Shown one piece after another: positions 26,901-41,149 of a stretch of 64,000 nt of DNA. Numbering within the stretch: position 1 is the first letter of the stretch; every line of letters begins with the position of its first letter. Origin of the DNA: Muricea muricata (taxonomy: Eukaryota; Cnidaria; Anthozoa; Malacalcyonacea; Plexauridae); assembly GCA_963855995.1 (NCBI GenBank), contig OY979719.1, positions 1,612,001 through 1,676,000 on the forward strand, in the 5' to 3' direction. The notes under the pieces are model-generated. The model searched no databases, had not been told where the DNA came from, and worked only from the letters and a program-made list of their open reading frames with translations. The translations under genes were made by a program, and so were the position numbers.

Positions 26901-27906
26901 GATGTTTCACTGCCAATAGCATTTCATACTTGTCATGAGATATAGACCTAAAAGGATCCAAATCATTTTCTTTGTTGACGATACCCGAACACACTCTTAT
27001 TCATTGTTTGAATGGTTATAATTTTTACGGAAAATTAAATGATATCTCTCTCGTCTTATCCTATTTTATAGCCACGACTGTTTAAGGTTTACTCGTTACT
27101 GTTTACGTACATGTGGTTCATGAAAGTGCTCAATATATAAAGCAGGCTAAAAGAAACAACTGATATGGGTCACGTGCAGACCCGCACGCTTTCGTGATCT
27201 TGCATATAATTGAAATGAAATAATTGTTATGGTAGCTTTCACTGCTTCACCAAAGCTCGTGAATGTGTAAACACCAGGAACGGAATCAAGTAAGTGCATG
27301 CAGACGATTGTCACATAGTTTGTATACTTCCGTATTGCTTTGGCTTGGCAAGACTACAATGTAAACAGCAAACGAGAGGCAATGTGATCCAGGAAATATT
27401 ACTAAAAGCACTCGAGGTTTCTACGTCCATGCATGGCATCCATTACATGTTTTTATTTGAATATTGGCTTTCCATAATAACCGAATGAGGCAAAACTAAG
27501 ATAACTAATATATTCCAGAAACATTCACCTTCTTTAAAACAAAGTACTGACGTACATTTAGATTTGTGTCATCCAAATTCTGAACAAAGCAGCGGTCAAT
27601 ATTTGGCAGTCAAGATAATATTACTCAGTAAAAAACTTCATGTCATAAATCGCCAGTCGTTTTACGGTATGAACGTTTACCGGCCGAAAGAAATTCCGGT
27701 TGTACAATACTTTTAACTAATTTTTAACAACCTTCCCGATAAAGGGCCTACCCGGCTCGTGACGTCAAATTTTACTTTATCGTTCAGGTAGTGAAAGAAC
27801 CTGCATATCTTTAAACTGTTTGAACTTGGTTGAAGAACCCCTGTTTATTTGTCATCCGGCGTTGATTGGTTTATTACCTGTCGATAAATTCAACTTCATT
27901 CCACTG
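20925..27906. other. Long stretch without a supported gene
   Basis: AT-rich non-coding DNA. It includes three tandem copies of a 14-mer containing GAGTGGGCAAAT (21329-21369). There are also weak direct repeats around 22133/22249 (ATAATTTGTnnCnAATTCAACG) and 22790/22910. The open frames at 24.5-25.2 kb overlap on both strands and show no domain. Confidence 0.45.
21329..21369. repeat. Short tandem repeat, 14-mer x3
   Basis: Three adjacent copies of GAGTGGGCAAAT followed by a two-base variable spacer. No coding context. Confidence 0.85.
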
Positions 27907-27918
27907 CCCCCCCCCCCC
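27907..27918. repeat. Poly-C run
   Basis: Twelve consecutive C residues followed by TCCCC, unusual in this AT-rich context and prone to slippage. Confidence 0.9.
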
Positions 27919-30900
27919 TCCCCATAATTTTCATTTCATAATGACAGAAAAGACAAAAGCAATGGCGTGGAAAGGTAGAATTCGAGTTTCCATGGCTGAG
28001 CTTAGGTACCTTCATTGCTCGTAACATCAGACGACTCAGAGCTATTTCAAGTGAAATTCCAAGTCAACACTACATATTATCTGTGCTTGAATTCTCTGGC
28101 AGTTTGCTTAAAAACCTAAAATTTTCCCATCGCTTAAGAAATTCCTCTGTGGGTGGTCTAAGTATTTCCTGTAGTTACATTGCATCACCAAGGCGCCATA
28201 GGCCTGCATCTACATATCTGACGATGAAGGAATGTCCAGGAATATCTATTCTCTTAAACACGTACGTAAATCCACTAACTGTGCTGACACAATGCAAAAT
28301 GTTATTTGTAGCTGCGAATCTGAGATCACTACTAATCAACAAAGAAGCCAGGAAAGACGAACAAGGAACATTACCCCCTAAAAGAATGCGTCATTTCGGC
28401 AAAGTGCGCTGACCAAAAAATCCAACCGTCACCAAAGAGCTGCACATACCAGTTCAATACCAAATCAACAAAGCTATCCGTATTAGGAATAAAATTCAAT
28501 GCCTTATCCGGGATATTATTTGTGTTTTTCTTGACATACATTTGAACTTTTGAGATTTTATTGCATATGCTCCCCTCATTCTGGGCAGTGCACATACTTC
28601 CGGTATATGACGTCATTACAGGCGCTGTCCAGTCGTACGTATGAATATGGATCAGTGGTGTTCAATACATTCGAGGGGACGCGAAAGGCCTAGAACGGGC
28701 AAGAGAATACAAGTCCAGTTTGTATTCAATTGTTTTTGAATACAATTTGAATACAAACCTTGTATTCAATTGTTTTTTACTATGTTTAAGGATAGATATT
28801 GAAGGTCTTTGTTGAGTAATTACGTGAACAAGGCTTTTACATTAAAAAGCAGCTTTCAGCTTACCTAGACTAACCCGTGCAAGTGACGTGAACACTGTAT
28901 TATAAGAAATGGCCTTTGAATGAAGCCTTTGAAAATATTTGACAATCTTGCGCACAGCGAAGGCATTGTATTACAGGTATACTTATTGGAGGGCGAAGCA
29001 TGCCGTACAATTTGATCATTCTGTGCCAACATTCTGCACTTATAGACCGTAAAAGCAATCACTTCCCATATCTTTTCAAATAAAAAAAGTTGATTATTTG
29101 ATAAGCGATAAATTGGCACCGCTCCCTTACCAACGCAAAGGTGCACGACATCGACCAGGCACTTATCTGAAGTCTTATACTTGACCAATATTATACAGCT
29201 TCCTTTTCTTTCTATTTTACTGCCCATTTTGTAATCGCTTGCCCAAACCCAAAAAATCGATTTGATCAGCGAAAAATTAAACTCCCTTCAGGCTACGAAA
29301 TTACCCCTCCCACTCCTTAACAAATATATCTTTTGCCTCATTTTCAAAAAAATTACTTCACCTTGCAACTATCACACACAATATTTGCTCGTCAATTTCC
29401 CATCATCAAAAACTATAGATGCTTCAATATCAATAACGTAAACAGATGTACACTTTTGCATCGTATACGAAATGGCGCATTTAAACGATGGAATAGGCTC
29501 TAGCAACTCCTGTCACACGCGAAGAATCGGTCGGAGCAAAAGTTGGTATTTTGATCTGACTTAATATTTTGTTTAAACTAAGGATTTACAAAGTATGTAC
29601 GTTAAAAAAAGGACACTTTCCAGTAGAAGAAAACGTGCTCTCCCAGGGAGATTGTGAGTGGTTAAATTTAAAATCTTAACATTCAATCGTTATGCTATCA
29701 AAGCACTTGAGTGCAAGCTTTTAATGGAAACTGATAAAATTTAAAGGATACTAAAACCTTCAATTATACAAAAAAGGTATGAAGACTTTATTAACCTCGA
29801 TATACAATTTGCAATTTGCCATAGTAACTACGGTATATGACGATAATCCTACTGCATGATTTGGATGGCACAGTAGTTGGACATTCGAGGGAGGGTTTCT
29901 TAAAGGATCCAATATATGAGTGCATTAGCAAAATGTGAAGCACAACAGTATTTGAAGAGCCGCACTTTTGTGGTGAAGAGCAAGAAATATAACAATTGTT
30001 TTATCTATGTGCAAGAACAAACAGGCTGATATAGTGTCAAAATATACATAGTACCGTAGTGCGCTAAGAAAATATTTTTTCAAATAATTAATTTTCGTAA
30101 CATGTTTGAAACAGATGGAATGTGTTAAACAAACAAAGCTAAAAATAGACGTTTTGACGAAAAACGAACGTGGAGATAGCATTGGGGATTGCCTTGGAGG
30201 TTCGACAAAAAAAGATGTTTATATGAACATAACAACGCTGCACAGGTACAATATTTCCTCAATCGTGCTTAAAAATATGTATATATTACTTGCAAAGCAT
30301 TTCAAATACAGCAAAATATAATGATGTAGATGAGTCGAATTATAGTATGACATTTGTTGCAACGCATCCATGCAACCAAGCAATTTCTCGACTATCACAT
30401 TGGGCGAATCTATCAAGTGTAAAAATCGCGATCGAAACAATCTAATCGGGTTTAATGTTGATCTACATGAGCATCTTTGATGTTTGGTCGAATAAACCCG
30501 ACCAAATATGAAATAGCCCGGACAAAGAGGAAAATAATGAGCAATATTTCCTGAAGGACGAAGCCACCACATTTTATACAGAATATCACATCAATCACAG
30601 TCTCCGTTCATTTAAAGTTGGTACAGGTATCCGCATAATTACCAACCAAACAACCACAACCAATCAACCACGGAGAATACCTCAATTCTTTTGTAAACCG
30701 TATTTCCTTGGCAAAGAAACAGCCAGAAAGTAGTCTGTTCGCGTACTGTTATTGTTTGCTTTCAAAACTTCATTCATTCTCGTGAAAGACAATAAATAAA
30801 GAGCACTTTCAATGCGAAATGTCGACAAGACAATAGCGGCTTGCGCTAACATACATTTGAATTTTGCAACCCTGTTACTGACAGCAATATATCCTGATCA

Positions 30901-32413
30901 GCTTTTAAAACGATAGCGAATTACATATGGGTATAAACAAGTAAATCACATCGTCACATTATCTCATTAGACCATACTTATAAAAAATACACAACAAAAC
31001 AAGAATCCTACCTTTACTCGCAAGCAATTCCTCAAAAATCTTTTAATATACAGCGGTCCAAATATTGAAATACTCGATTCTATCCACAAGGTTATGTCAC
31101 AAGATCTTAAGGAAGGAGATAAAACAGTGACGATCAATCGATTGTTATAATACTATTCACAATAACAGATAACCACTTGTAGTTAGCACGACTGCCAAGT
31201 GGGAAATACAAATAACATGCCTTAATCCTGTATTTATATCAATTTAAGATGTCAATCATGTGATAAGATATTTCCCGCCATTAGCAACCTCAAGTAACAA
31301 TACGTCATGCAGAAATCACAGAAGAAAGGTTAATGTTTTGCACAGAAAATTAAAGGCCGAAAGGTAAACCTGAAAATTATAGAGTTATATAATAAAGTTA
31401 TAACTAATTTAAATTCTTGGTTATACGGCGTGGTAAATTTAAAAATTGATACGTAATTACTTAAACTATCACACAAGCTTCGTAAAGACCTCTGTGTTTT
31501 GTTCCGTTCTTTTGTTCGACACAGTTTTAACCTATCCTTCAAAAGTCCAGCTTAATTTTGTGCGATTAACTGCAATTAAACCAAGTGTGTTCTTGAAATT
31601 CAAGTTGAATGTGCGTCAAACATTTTAGACACCGCTCAACTTAAGCATATGATACTGCAGTTTATGGCAGTTTTAAGCGATTAAGCAATCAAAGAAATCT
31701 TTTATCTTCAGTATTTAACTCTCGGCGTGGGAAGATGGGTATAAATATTCGAGTTAAATCCGGCACTGTACGATCGACGTGTAGTTGAAGCCGGGGGCGA
31801 ACTTCCAAATACTGGACCACAATAGAAACGAGTAAAATGTCCAAGTCCCAGACTTGGCATCTACGTACAGTAATAGTCTACCAGAGTATCAATCCTAAAA
31901 TTATAGGGTGGTATCTATAAAATGATGCAATCACAGAAGTAACAATTGGAGGTCCAGTTTTAGCTTGTACAATCAGGATTAAACATCAGCATTTATGAAG
32001 TTTCTTTCAGTGCTTAAGCTAATTGTTTTTTAAGCAGTGTCCAGCAACAATTTCGAATATTTTCAGGCATATTTGTTCAGATAAACCCCCAATTTATTCC
32101 TCAAATATTGTATGCACAAGCAGGAAGGCAAAATACTTTATTCCAATTGAAAATCGAATCACGTGCCTCTAATTGGTGGAAGATGCAGGACATTAAAATC
32201 CGAGGAGTATTTTGTACGACATCTGTTTATTCAGGTTATAAATATACCTTCATAAGCAAGGTATTTTTACAATTTGCCAAAAATAAGTGGTGATTACTTA
32301 TGACAGAAGAATTACTTGGAAGCAATTCGTAAAATTGAGCCATCAAATCTACAGTCAGGAGGCACAATCATATTTCATCTAATGTGTCCGACTATGTTGT
32401 GAAGTTACACATT
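27919..32413. other. No supported gene
   Basis: Contains a local repeat cluster at 28717-28778, where TTGTATTCAATTGTTTTT occurs twice at a 40-base offset with reverse-complement partial copies between. Both strands at 28.1-28.6 kb have open frames, but no domain is recognisable and neither strand is favoured. Confidence 0.4.
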
Positions 32414-32610
32414 CCAAGCTTCTGCAGTCTTATTCATCGAGGAAAATGCTAAATATGACCACTTATAGCAAAAAAATTACTTGTCATCACTTGTACCACC
32501 CGAACTGAGACTCCAAATCCTAAGCATGCATAGAGGTACAATGTCATCGCACAATGTCGTTACGTTAGCGAATCTAAGCTTCTACAGTCTTATTCCCGGA
32601 GGAAAATGCT
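32414..32610. repeat. 160-bp offset direct repeat
   Basis: AAGCTTCTGCAGTCTTATTC with GAGGAAAATGCT at 32417-32450 recurs as AAGCTTCTACAGTCTTATTC with GAGGAAAATGCT at 32577-32610. The sequence preceding each copy is also related, with blocks beginning AATGT. This looks like an old tandem duplication of about 160 bp. Confidence 0.65.
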
Positions 32611-35600
32611 TTAGGGCTATATATAATTAACATCGTTAGTCTGATCACCCGCCCACCCGAGTATATTTATGTTCCCAACTTGTCCTAATTCCTCTAAAAT
32701 TATCGATCCATCATATTTCTTTCAACATGACTCTCACATAATTTCCTTGACATTGGTTACAATGAAAAATTAAACTTTCAATTATTAGTCTATTATGGTC
32801 ATTTTTCTCGCATGAGTGTCTTTATTCGACTATATGTGACGTGCATCTTTGTACGATTCAGATCGAACGAAGAGTTGATCAAAATTGCAGTCGTTAATTG
32901 TCTGCCTTTGATCACTGAATGTCATTAACTTTCACCTTACGGCTATTCAGATTCTACTCCTTTTGGTCACTTTATGCAGTTAGCCATCACTCTTACGAAG
33001 TTCCTTCTCTCGTTTGACAATATTCGGACAACAAATGTAATATTTTTATTTTATCAAGCTTTATCAATATCATTTTTAATGATTTACCCTGCCCACTTGC
33101 CAGATGGGGAAAAGCTGCGTGTGATTGCTTCAAAGCCGAAATGCCTTAAGGTATACACATGCTTGAAGTGCTTCTATCCCTTCCAGCAGACCTTATCAAA
33201 GACACTTTATATTTTCGTGTAAGCATGAAGATGCACATTACAGCTGAGTACAAAAGATGAAGAAATAGATAATAGACCATTAATCAATTATATAGTCATT
33301 TTTAGAAATAATGTTCAAAATTGGTTAACTTGATGTAAACAATCCTGGATATTTTTTTAAAATATACAATAATGCTGATGAATACGATGTAGCTGATCTT
33401 ACCATCCGCAGAAAGCTCACAGAGCAATCAACATAACGTTGTTTTGCCTTTAGGAAACTCATGGAAACTTTGTAATTGCATGTGTCCAGTAAATAGGGTA
33501 ATAAATCTACCATAAATTTGGGGAAAAAGCAAAGTATATTTCAACAGAAATTTAGTAGTTTTACTCGTAAAATGCATTTCTACTGACAAATAATGCCAGT
33601 CCTTTTCCGTGTTTCAAAATCGCCCTGGTTAGATTGCCAGACACCCTTGGTTTAACAATCGCCCAGACACAACGGGATGACGGGATAGCCTGGATAAATT
33701 TACAGGCAAAGCTGAGCATAATAAAGTAAAAAGGATCATTGAGTGTTGCATGTAAACATTAATGTTTAAGTAATGGGTATGCATACAAATCGTATTTTCG
33801 GATTTTTAAGACCATTTTGAAACCTATTTTTAAACTGTAAATCATTGGATATTGGCCTTTTGCATCGTGCGAAGAAATTTGTAGGCCAAACCTGTATTGG
33901 TCTGTGAAAAGTTGGCTAATGACTTTTCTATTTTTATATATTATTAAAATATAGACAAGTACACAACCACTCATCCTAACGTAGGATCTAGACACTAGGC
34001 AGAGGTGTTGCATCTGAACTGCCTGGAATTGTTTTTATAGGAGCCTGTTTTTGTTTGTGCCTGTAATGCAAGAACCCGGTTCGTTGAAAAGGCCAAGGCT
34101 ATGCAAATCATTCAAAAACTAATCCACCTAGATGAATATCCACGATATATACTGTACTCAACTGAAATACTATTTTTAAAATGAAAAACTCTTTTAAAGT
34201 TTAAAGTTAGTGTAATTAAACGTCATTACTCCAAGTGGGTCGTGCTATTTCGGTATATCAACTATCATCAAACGAAAAGGAAATCGTTTTGGGAAACGGT
34301 AATTAATTATTTGTGAAACTAATCTTTATAGCTCACATTTCACATGGGAATTTCCTTTCATAAAACACAGTTGTTGTCCTTTTGACTGTCCTTAACTGCA
34401 AGATTGATATCACAACTTCCTGGGAACAAGAGTGCCTCAAAATGTTTTGTATTAAGCAACTTTAGCTGATGAGTTCTTTGACTTCGTAGTAATTGACACC
34501 ACCAACAATATTTGTATTCCTTTGTGGTAACAACAGGTGTATTAGCTATATTACATACACTTCTAAAGTGTTAAAGGACGTTAATTTACTCTACATGAAC
34601 TGGAAAAGTAAAACAACTCTAGAAAATCAACATAGCAACACCCGGTGTAACAGCCAAAGCAACAACTGGTGTAACAACAAAACCAGAAGTTGTTGGTTTG
34701 GTTGCTACTCAAAAATAGTAGTTCGATACAGCCGTCCCAAATTTGAATATCATTCATTGTTGCTTCATGGCCAAGGTAAACGATTACTCCGGAAATAAAT
34801 AATTATATTCTTGGAACACAAACTTTTTGGATTTACTTCTCGTTGTTATCAACACATTTTCATTATTACAGTACAGAAACAGATGATATTTATAAGGGAG
34901 TTATTGTTATTTTAGACCGTGACTTTCACTAACAATAGAATTAAAACGAGATTAACTTTAATACTGTTAAGCCACATGGCAAGATTAGATCGAAACGAAA
35001 AACAATTTGGACAGGTATAAATTTAGAACCGAGAGTAATGACTCATTTCTTGTCGTGTTTCTAATGTCTAAATTTGCTCAATTAAATCGAAACAAGTGGT
35101 AGCTACACTTGTGTCCAATATTTCGCTAATGACCAGTCACCGAAGGGCACACATAAAAATTAGTTTAACCAATCTTCAATTACATGCAAAATCGCTACAT
35201 GTACCGAGTAGCATGAAAACCTACACAGAATTTAGTAGCCTAAAGAATACGGATTGTTATATTGCCATGATACCTAACAGCAAATGTAATTGGACGATTT
35301 GTGGTCACATGATCTTCGATAAACTCATAGTGAAAGACATGAACTGAGGAGTGAGCAGGAACTGCCCTGTTTGAAAATAATTTCAACTGGTCTTCTACTG
35401 ACAACGTTATTTACATTAAAGAGTTCTCATAACTTTTGAGGAAATGTTGTCTATCTTTGTTGCTTCGTTGCCATATAACAAAACACTTAATGTTATTCCT
35501 TCGCGCGATGGCTTCGATAGCTTTGTTAGCTTTTCTGTAACATTAACGAGTTTTTAAAGACCATAATTAAATAAACACTAGGTTCTAGAAAAGAACTTAA

Positions 35601-36607
35601 CTGCTTTGTACTCAGACATATATGGTCATTGTACTTTAACTATATTGTGCATGGCATGTCAGGCACGAAAACGACGTCTCAAAACAACTTATGTAAGAAC
35701 AAAAGACATCGATTTGGAACGAGTCCTCTGATAAAAGCAATTAAGTGCCGGATATCACATCGCGTTTGATTAGCAATCAACATGTTACGCAAAGCTTGAA
35801 TTGTTGAATACGAAATTGGAACCACAATCATGAAATAATGTTAAATGAGAAATTTTGAAAATGATGCGAAAAAGACCTAAACGCAATCGCCTCTTCTTTT
35901 TTACATCTTTGATCTGACATGCATATCGAAATTGCACAGGAATGTCCTTACATACCCCAAGATATACCCCAGTAATACTATACATCCCCAACAATTTTTA
36001 CTACACACTCCATGCATTATTGCATGATTATTGATTTTCAGTAAAAAAATCAGTGTCACCTTAGAAATCAATAGCACCTTTTCCCTGAGTCCTGGGTTCG
36101 ATTCTTACCGATGACTCGTGATAACATGGTAAGTAAGACTATAGAGCAGAGCTGTGGTACAACAGAAAATACTTTTAAAAAAACTTTCAACGGCTAATTT
36201 TATTGCATGATAACATCGTTTACGCTACTGAAGAGTTTTTGCAAATGCTGTGTGATTGTTGTTCACTTTTTTCTTCTTCGTCATACAACAAAACACTTAC
36301 AGTGTCTGGCATTCGAGAAATCCTTTGGCTTTATTAGTGTTCTTCCTAGTCGTTATATTAACTTCCCGTATTTATATAAAGCTTAGGTCTGGCCAAAGCA
36401 GGGCCTATATCGTTGTTTAAGTTAGCTGTAATATCGGTAAGCACTCATCCACTCATTTACTTCAATCTACTTCTCTCGATTGAATTTATCTATTTAAAAC
36501 ATAAATACTTATCAACAACGAGCTTCAGTTTTGCTGAAGTAGCCTTCCGCAGAAAAAAAAATCATAAATATTATCAAAGACAATGTTGAACAATGATGCT
36601 ATATGTG
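32611..36607. other. No supported gene
   Basis: Short open frames only. A B-box-like GGTTCGATTCTT (36095-36106) has no A box at a suitable distance. A low-complexity segment at 34630-34700 repeats CAACA and GGTGTAACA. Segments near 35.48 kb and 36.28 kb share ACAAAACACTTA in a loosely similar context, possibly an old duplication. Confidence 0.4.
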
Positions 36608-36615
36608 ATAACAAA

Positions 36616-36818
36616 CAGTGGCGGATCCAGGGTAAGTCAAAATAAATTATAGCAGCTCAATTTGAAATTCAAAATAACTTTATAACAATGTAATAGGTTA
36701 TGAATTTCAAAAGAATAAAATCTAACCAATCAAGTTGCTTTGAAGGTATTTTAAAATGTAAATATATCCTAGAATGAGCTGCTATAATTTATTTTGACTT
36801 ACGCTAGATCCGCCACTG
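36616..36818. mobile_element. hAT-type MITE with intact 8-bp target duplication
   Basis: A 203-bp element bounded by 44-bp terminal inverted repeats (36616-36659 and 36775-36818) that differ at only two positions. The termini read CAGTGGCGGATC, a typical hAT-superfamily start. Perfect 8-bp target site duplications ATAACAAA lie at 36608-36615 and 36819-36826, the length hAT transposases generate. The inside has no open frame, so it is a non-autonomous copy that needs a transposase in trans. The near-identical arms and perfect duplication suggest fairly recent insertion. Confidence 0.93.
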
Positions 36819-36826
36819 ATAACAAA

Positions 36827-39800
36827 ATAGATCGTTATACGAAACATTTACCTTCGAGTTGCTTGACAATTCAGGCTGTTCCTCTGTCCTTTACTTGCTA
36901 CTTTCAAAATGCACTGAAGTCCAAATAGCAGCGAACTTATTTACACTTTGCCATCTTATAAATAGCGAGTTGAAGTATCGTGACCATGTAGGGGGTAGAA
37001 ATTCCTTATTTGAAACAATTCTTTCTCAGATGATGCGATTATTGAGGACCCTAGAGATAATTTATTTAGCTGAAGTGGATTGACAATTTGCTTCAATTTC
37101 CTCATTCGTCTAGCTGTAGTCAAAATCTATCATGCAATATTAAAATGTTAATAAGACTATCTCAATAATTCTCGTTGAATAGTATGACTTAGTACTTTGA
37201 GCAACAAATCCCTGCATATCTGTGGCATGATAGTCGCAGTCACAAAAATATCCATTTAATTTTATAGAAATAACTACGTTTCCAGCGCTTTCGAGAAAAA
37301 AATAATTACCTTAGATAATTTGAAACCCTTAAAGAAGTATTTCACCTCCATTAAAAGCCTTATTTGAATTAGAAAGAAAAGATTTTCTCTCCATTTGGGA
37401 GCACCTCCAGGTTATTTACGGAATGTTATGATCAGCCCACTGCATACCGCTTACGACTATATGTTCGTTTCAGATTTATCCTAGTAGTCTCTGGTTTTAT
37501 CGCACAAGATATATTTGTGTCAATAACTCATTTCCAGTTTGTGGCCAATATATACAACGTGTCATATACTACACAAATAGGACTCAAATCTTTGTTGTAC
37601 ATTGTGCTTGTCTTCTGTTGATCCGAATCTGATGTGTAATCACTACAATACTATTATCTACATACTAGCAGTTCCTAGCTCAACCGGCATGGAAGACGTG
37701 TAAAATAGAGAGCACTCAAAACAGTCGAAGGTTCTCCTAAGGTGCTGATCTTAACAGCCACATTATGACACAAGTCTGGGCACAGAGTAAACCCCATGTT
37801 ATTCGGGTTGGGTATCCCAATCGTGCGCTAGAAAAACAGAGAATACTAGGATGACACCACAATATCTACTTATTTCACATAAGTGCAGCAAGTCCAGACT
37901 TAAGCCCACAGTCTAGCAGATGTTTGGTCACACGCCCGCCTAAATTTACCCGCCCGCAACTTTTTACGTAACACCCGGCTGTTGCAGGTTATTGTTACAA
38001 AAGAAGAAAGAACAGGATAGGCTGGTATATTGTAACACTATGCAGAGACAATCGGGACCTAGACAATGAATAACTTCGCGTAAAAACCTGGCACGTAACA
38101 ACTTCCTTCAGATGCCATTCAGCTGCCTACGTTCGAAGGAATGATCTTAAGTGATCACTTTACAAACTTGTTAAATGGTTTGTAAAAACAATCATTAAGC
38201 TCAAAGAAAGCGAACACAAAGAGCACTTCCGACGTAAAAAGCTCTCTCGTACAACTACGTGCGCGTACATTTTTTACACAACATAGTTGAATCAGTTCCA
38301 GCTAGCTAAACCCGTACAAGGGGTTCAAAGCGGGACGGAAATCTTGTATGCCACACATAAAAATTGCAATAATTATTGCGAGCAGATTTTTCTCAGGGTG
38401 TACTCATGTGAACTCTCAAAATTGGCAAGTTTTCTCTGAAGGTCACCCTGTTCGTTAGTCATCGCAATTTTTGAACAAGGAAATCCATTCGAGGTCTGTC
38501 CTTATTGTGTACAATAACCGCCCCCTCTGACGATGAAATAATTTCTTTTATATTTGTCAGATAATTTGCTTTTATACAAGCCACCAAAAAGAGGCCACAG
38601 TTTGTCACATAACTAATTATTTGTCCATGGGATAAAGAATTCATGTAGAAGACGCTAACGTTTGAATTTTCAGCGGTTTACATTCAAACCTATTATATAC
38701 CCTTACAAGTCCCTCATCGACCCTCAATGCAAATCTACTGAATAAACTACAGAACTGGTTCTGAACTCGACAAGCGTGCAAATTATTGCCTTTGACAGTT
38801 TGAATATCCTATACCAATTGTCAGCTTTTAGGACAGTTCGTGCATCAACGGTGGACCTAAACATCTGCATCTATTAATCACATGCAGCTTTACCGCTTTC
38901 GTTTACTACAACCACATCAACAAATTATCAGTCAACGGTTCTTATGTATCTATTGCATACGGATCACAAATAAACTCTATTCCCTGAGTCAACAAGTTAA
39001 AAGACTGCTATGCATGGATCTATTATGATCAGATAATAATAGTAATTCCACGAAGCAAGAGTTCTATTTTTGTCTGTGTTTCTTTATGCTAACTCAATGC
39101 CAAGTTAAATGTTTCTTGACGTAATTGCTGTAAAAACACACGGAAGTCTACTTAACCTCATATATGGACACGTGCTGTTAAAACATAATAAGATCACTTC
39201 ACCTAATATTCACTAAAACACTTCAGTCACGTCTTCTGCCCTTCCAATTTAGTTTACTCTTACTGTATAAGGTATTAGCTCTAATATATACATTTATAGG
39301 CTACTTGAGACTTTCACATGTAGACGCTAAAAAACCGCGGATGTACACGAATTAGACGACTTAATAATTCCACGATGATAAGTTACATCCGTCCTGGATG
39401 TTAAATACCTAAGAATTATGTAGTGACAATAGCAAAAAAAATCAATGCATTGCCACTAATGCTTTCCTGGGTAGTTTTCCTAGCATGAGAATATGTGAAT
39501 GCTAATTTCCGTTGACGTAAAGTTTCCAAATATTGGAGTGGAATTTAGTCCGTCAATATACTCCCACAGTTTTGTAACTGCAAGTTTTGGCGTGCACGAT
39601 TGTCACCTCTGCAATTAGATGACATTTTTTTATTCAAAAAATGAGAGTTCCTCGACCACTGTTTAAAATAGCTCGTTACAGTATAGTTAAAACTACAAAT
39701 CAAGCATCTTTCGGAGCACTGAAAAGCACCCATAGTCTGGGAGTGTTATTCACATATATTGAATTCAATGGTATGAATTTTGCCAGAATCACAGAATGCA

Positions 39801-39827
39801 TCCAGTATATCTGAAAGCACCGAAAAG
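36827..39827. other. No supported gene
   Basis: Non-coding as far as I can see. It has a slightly less AT-rich patch around 37.7-38.0 kb with GCCCGCCTAAATTTACCCGC. No domain-bearing open frame. Confidence 0.4.
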
Positions 39828-39829
39828 TA

Positions 39830-40036
39830 CTGGCACTAGTTGTCAAATAGAAATCCATTTTTCGATCCAAATTATCAAATTTCTCACGAAATATAATTTA
39901 CTTTGTTTGTAAATTTCTGGTAGACTTATAATTTTCTTGATTAAAGACGGTTACTCAGTTTCAACAAGTTTCACGAAGGAAAACAAAAGATATAAGTGAA
40001 TAACAACAGCAAAATGGATTTCTATTTGGTAGCCAG
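39830..40036. mobile_element. TA-flanked MITE, Tc1/mariner-like
   Basis: A 207-bp element with TA dinucleotides on both sides (39828-39829 and 40037-40038). The ends read CTGGC and GCCAG. The inner parts of the terminal repeats share CAAATAGAAATCCATTTT exactly, while the outermost part of the left arm carries a small insertion relative to the right. No coding capacity. A TA duplication and short inverted termini fit the Tc1/mariner group. Confidence 0.7.
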
Positions 40037-41149
40037 TACCAGGCCTTTTACTCACGGTCAGATCAGCTAAAAATATTACTACCCTTCTAATCCCATACAA
40101 ATATTTTTGTGCTGTGGAGGCGTGGAGAAAAGACCGTTGTGTATGTTGACCGTCGGGAACAAGAAATCCTCCACCCGACTGTCTAGAAATCCTAATTTTT
40201 ACGCGTTGTCAGTTCAAGCTAAGGGATCCAAAGACTGAAAAAACATGTTGTCCTGATTACTTTTCTCCCAGAAAGATTACACAAACGGACAAAAAAGACA
40301 TCAGTTACCAACGTACACATAGCCTAAATTCCAACGAGACCTTTTTAGTCATTTTAGTTTTGTTCGTTTTACTGCATTTGCTGGCGTTGGCGTCTTGTAT
40401 AGGCATATGATCGCCATACTGGAAATGGGAGTGGTCGACCTTTTCGATTGAAAATTATAGAAGAATCTTTGTCTAGTTGTTTTCAATGCAACAAATATAT
40501 TTTCTAGCAATATATTAATGCTTGTAATAACAAACATGTTTAACTACATAGCTTTCTTCATAGAAGCGTATTTTATGTTGTCTATTAATTGTGTCACTGA
40601 ATCTCGAACCAAAATATTTCGTTTACTCTACGAAAATATTCACAAAAGTTCCTAATTCCTGTCTAGTCGATTTTTACACATTGATTCCAACAATTGATTC
40701 ACACAGAACAGAAAAACAATTATGTGACATAGGCTTGACCACACGATCGTGGGTTGCTCCTAAAGTTAAGTCGACATGGCGGGAGAGTGGTTAGAAAAAC
40801 AACATCAGCAATGACAAATCGTGATCATTATCGTCATAACTAAATGATACTTTTTTCCCATTTTGCCCAATGCCATATTTTTGAATGCTGTCTCAAGTCT
40901 GATCTTATTTCATTGTTTAACTAATTAGAACTGATATCAGCACTGACATTTATGCCACTGCACAATGAAGTATATTTATGCTATTGTCAAAAACTCGATC
41001 TTGCTTTTTGTTTACATTTCATATTTTTTTTAGATTGTCGACTAGTTCTGGAATTTCATCAACAGTCGACAAACATTTTGGAAACAACAAGTAGTTTTGT
41101 TTAACTGGGTCTATTCCACGTTTGAGACACATCACAAAAACACACTTTA
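40037..41149. other. No supported gene
   Basis: Nothing recognisable. Confidence 0.4.

Noticed and set aside
28083..28616. Frames on both strands, including a minus-strand string GHSFIVRYVDAGLWRLGD
   Set aside because: The string looked protein-like but is short, broken by stops, and matches no family I can name.
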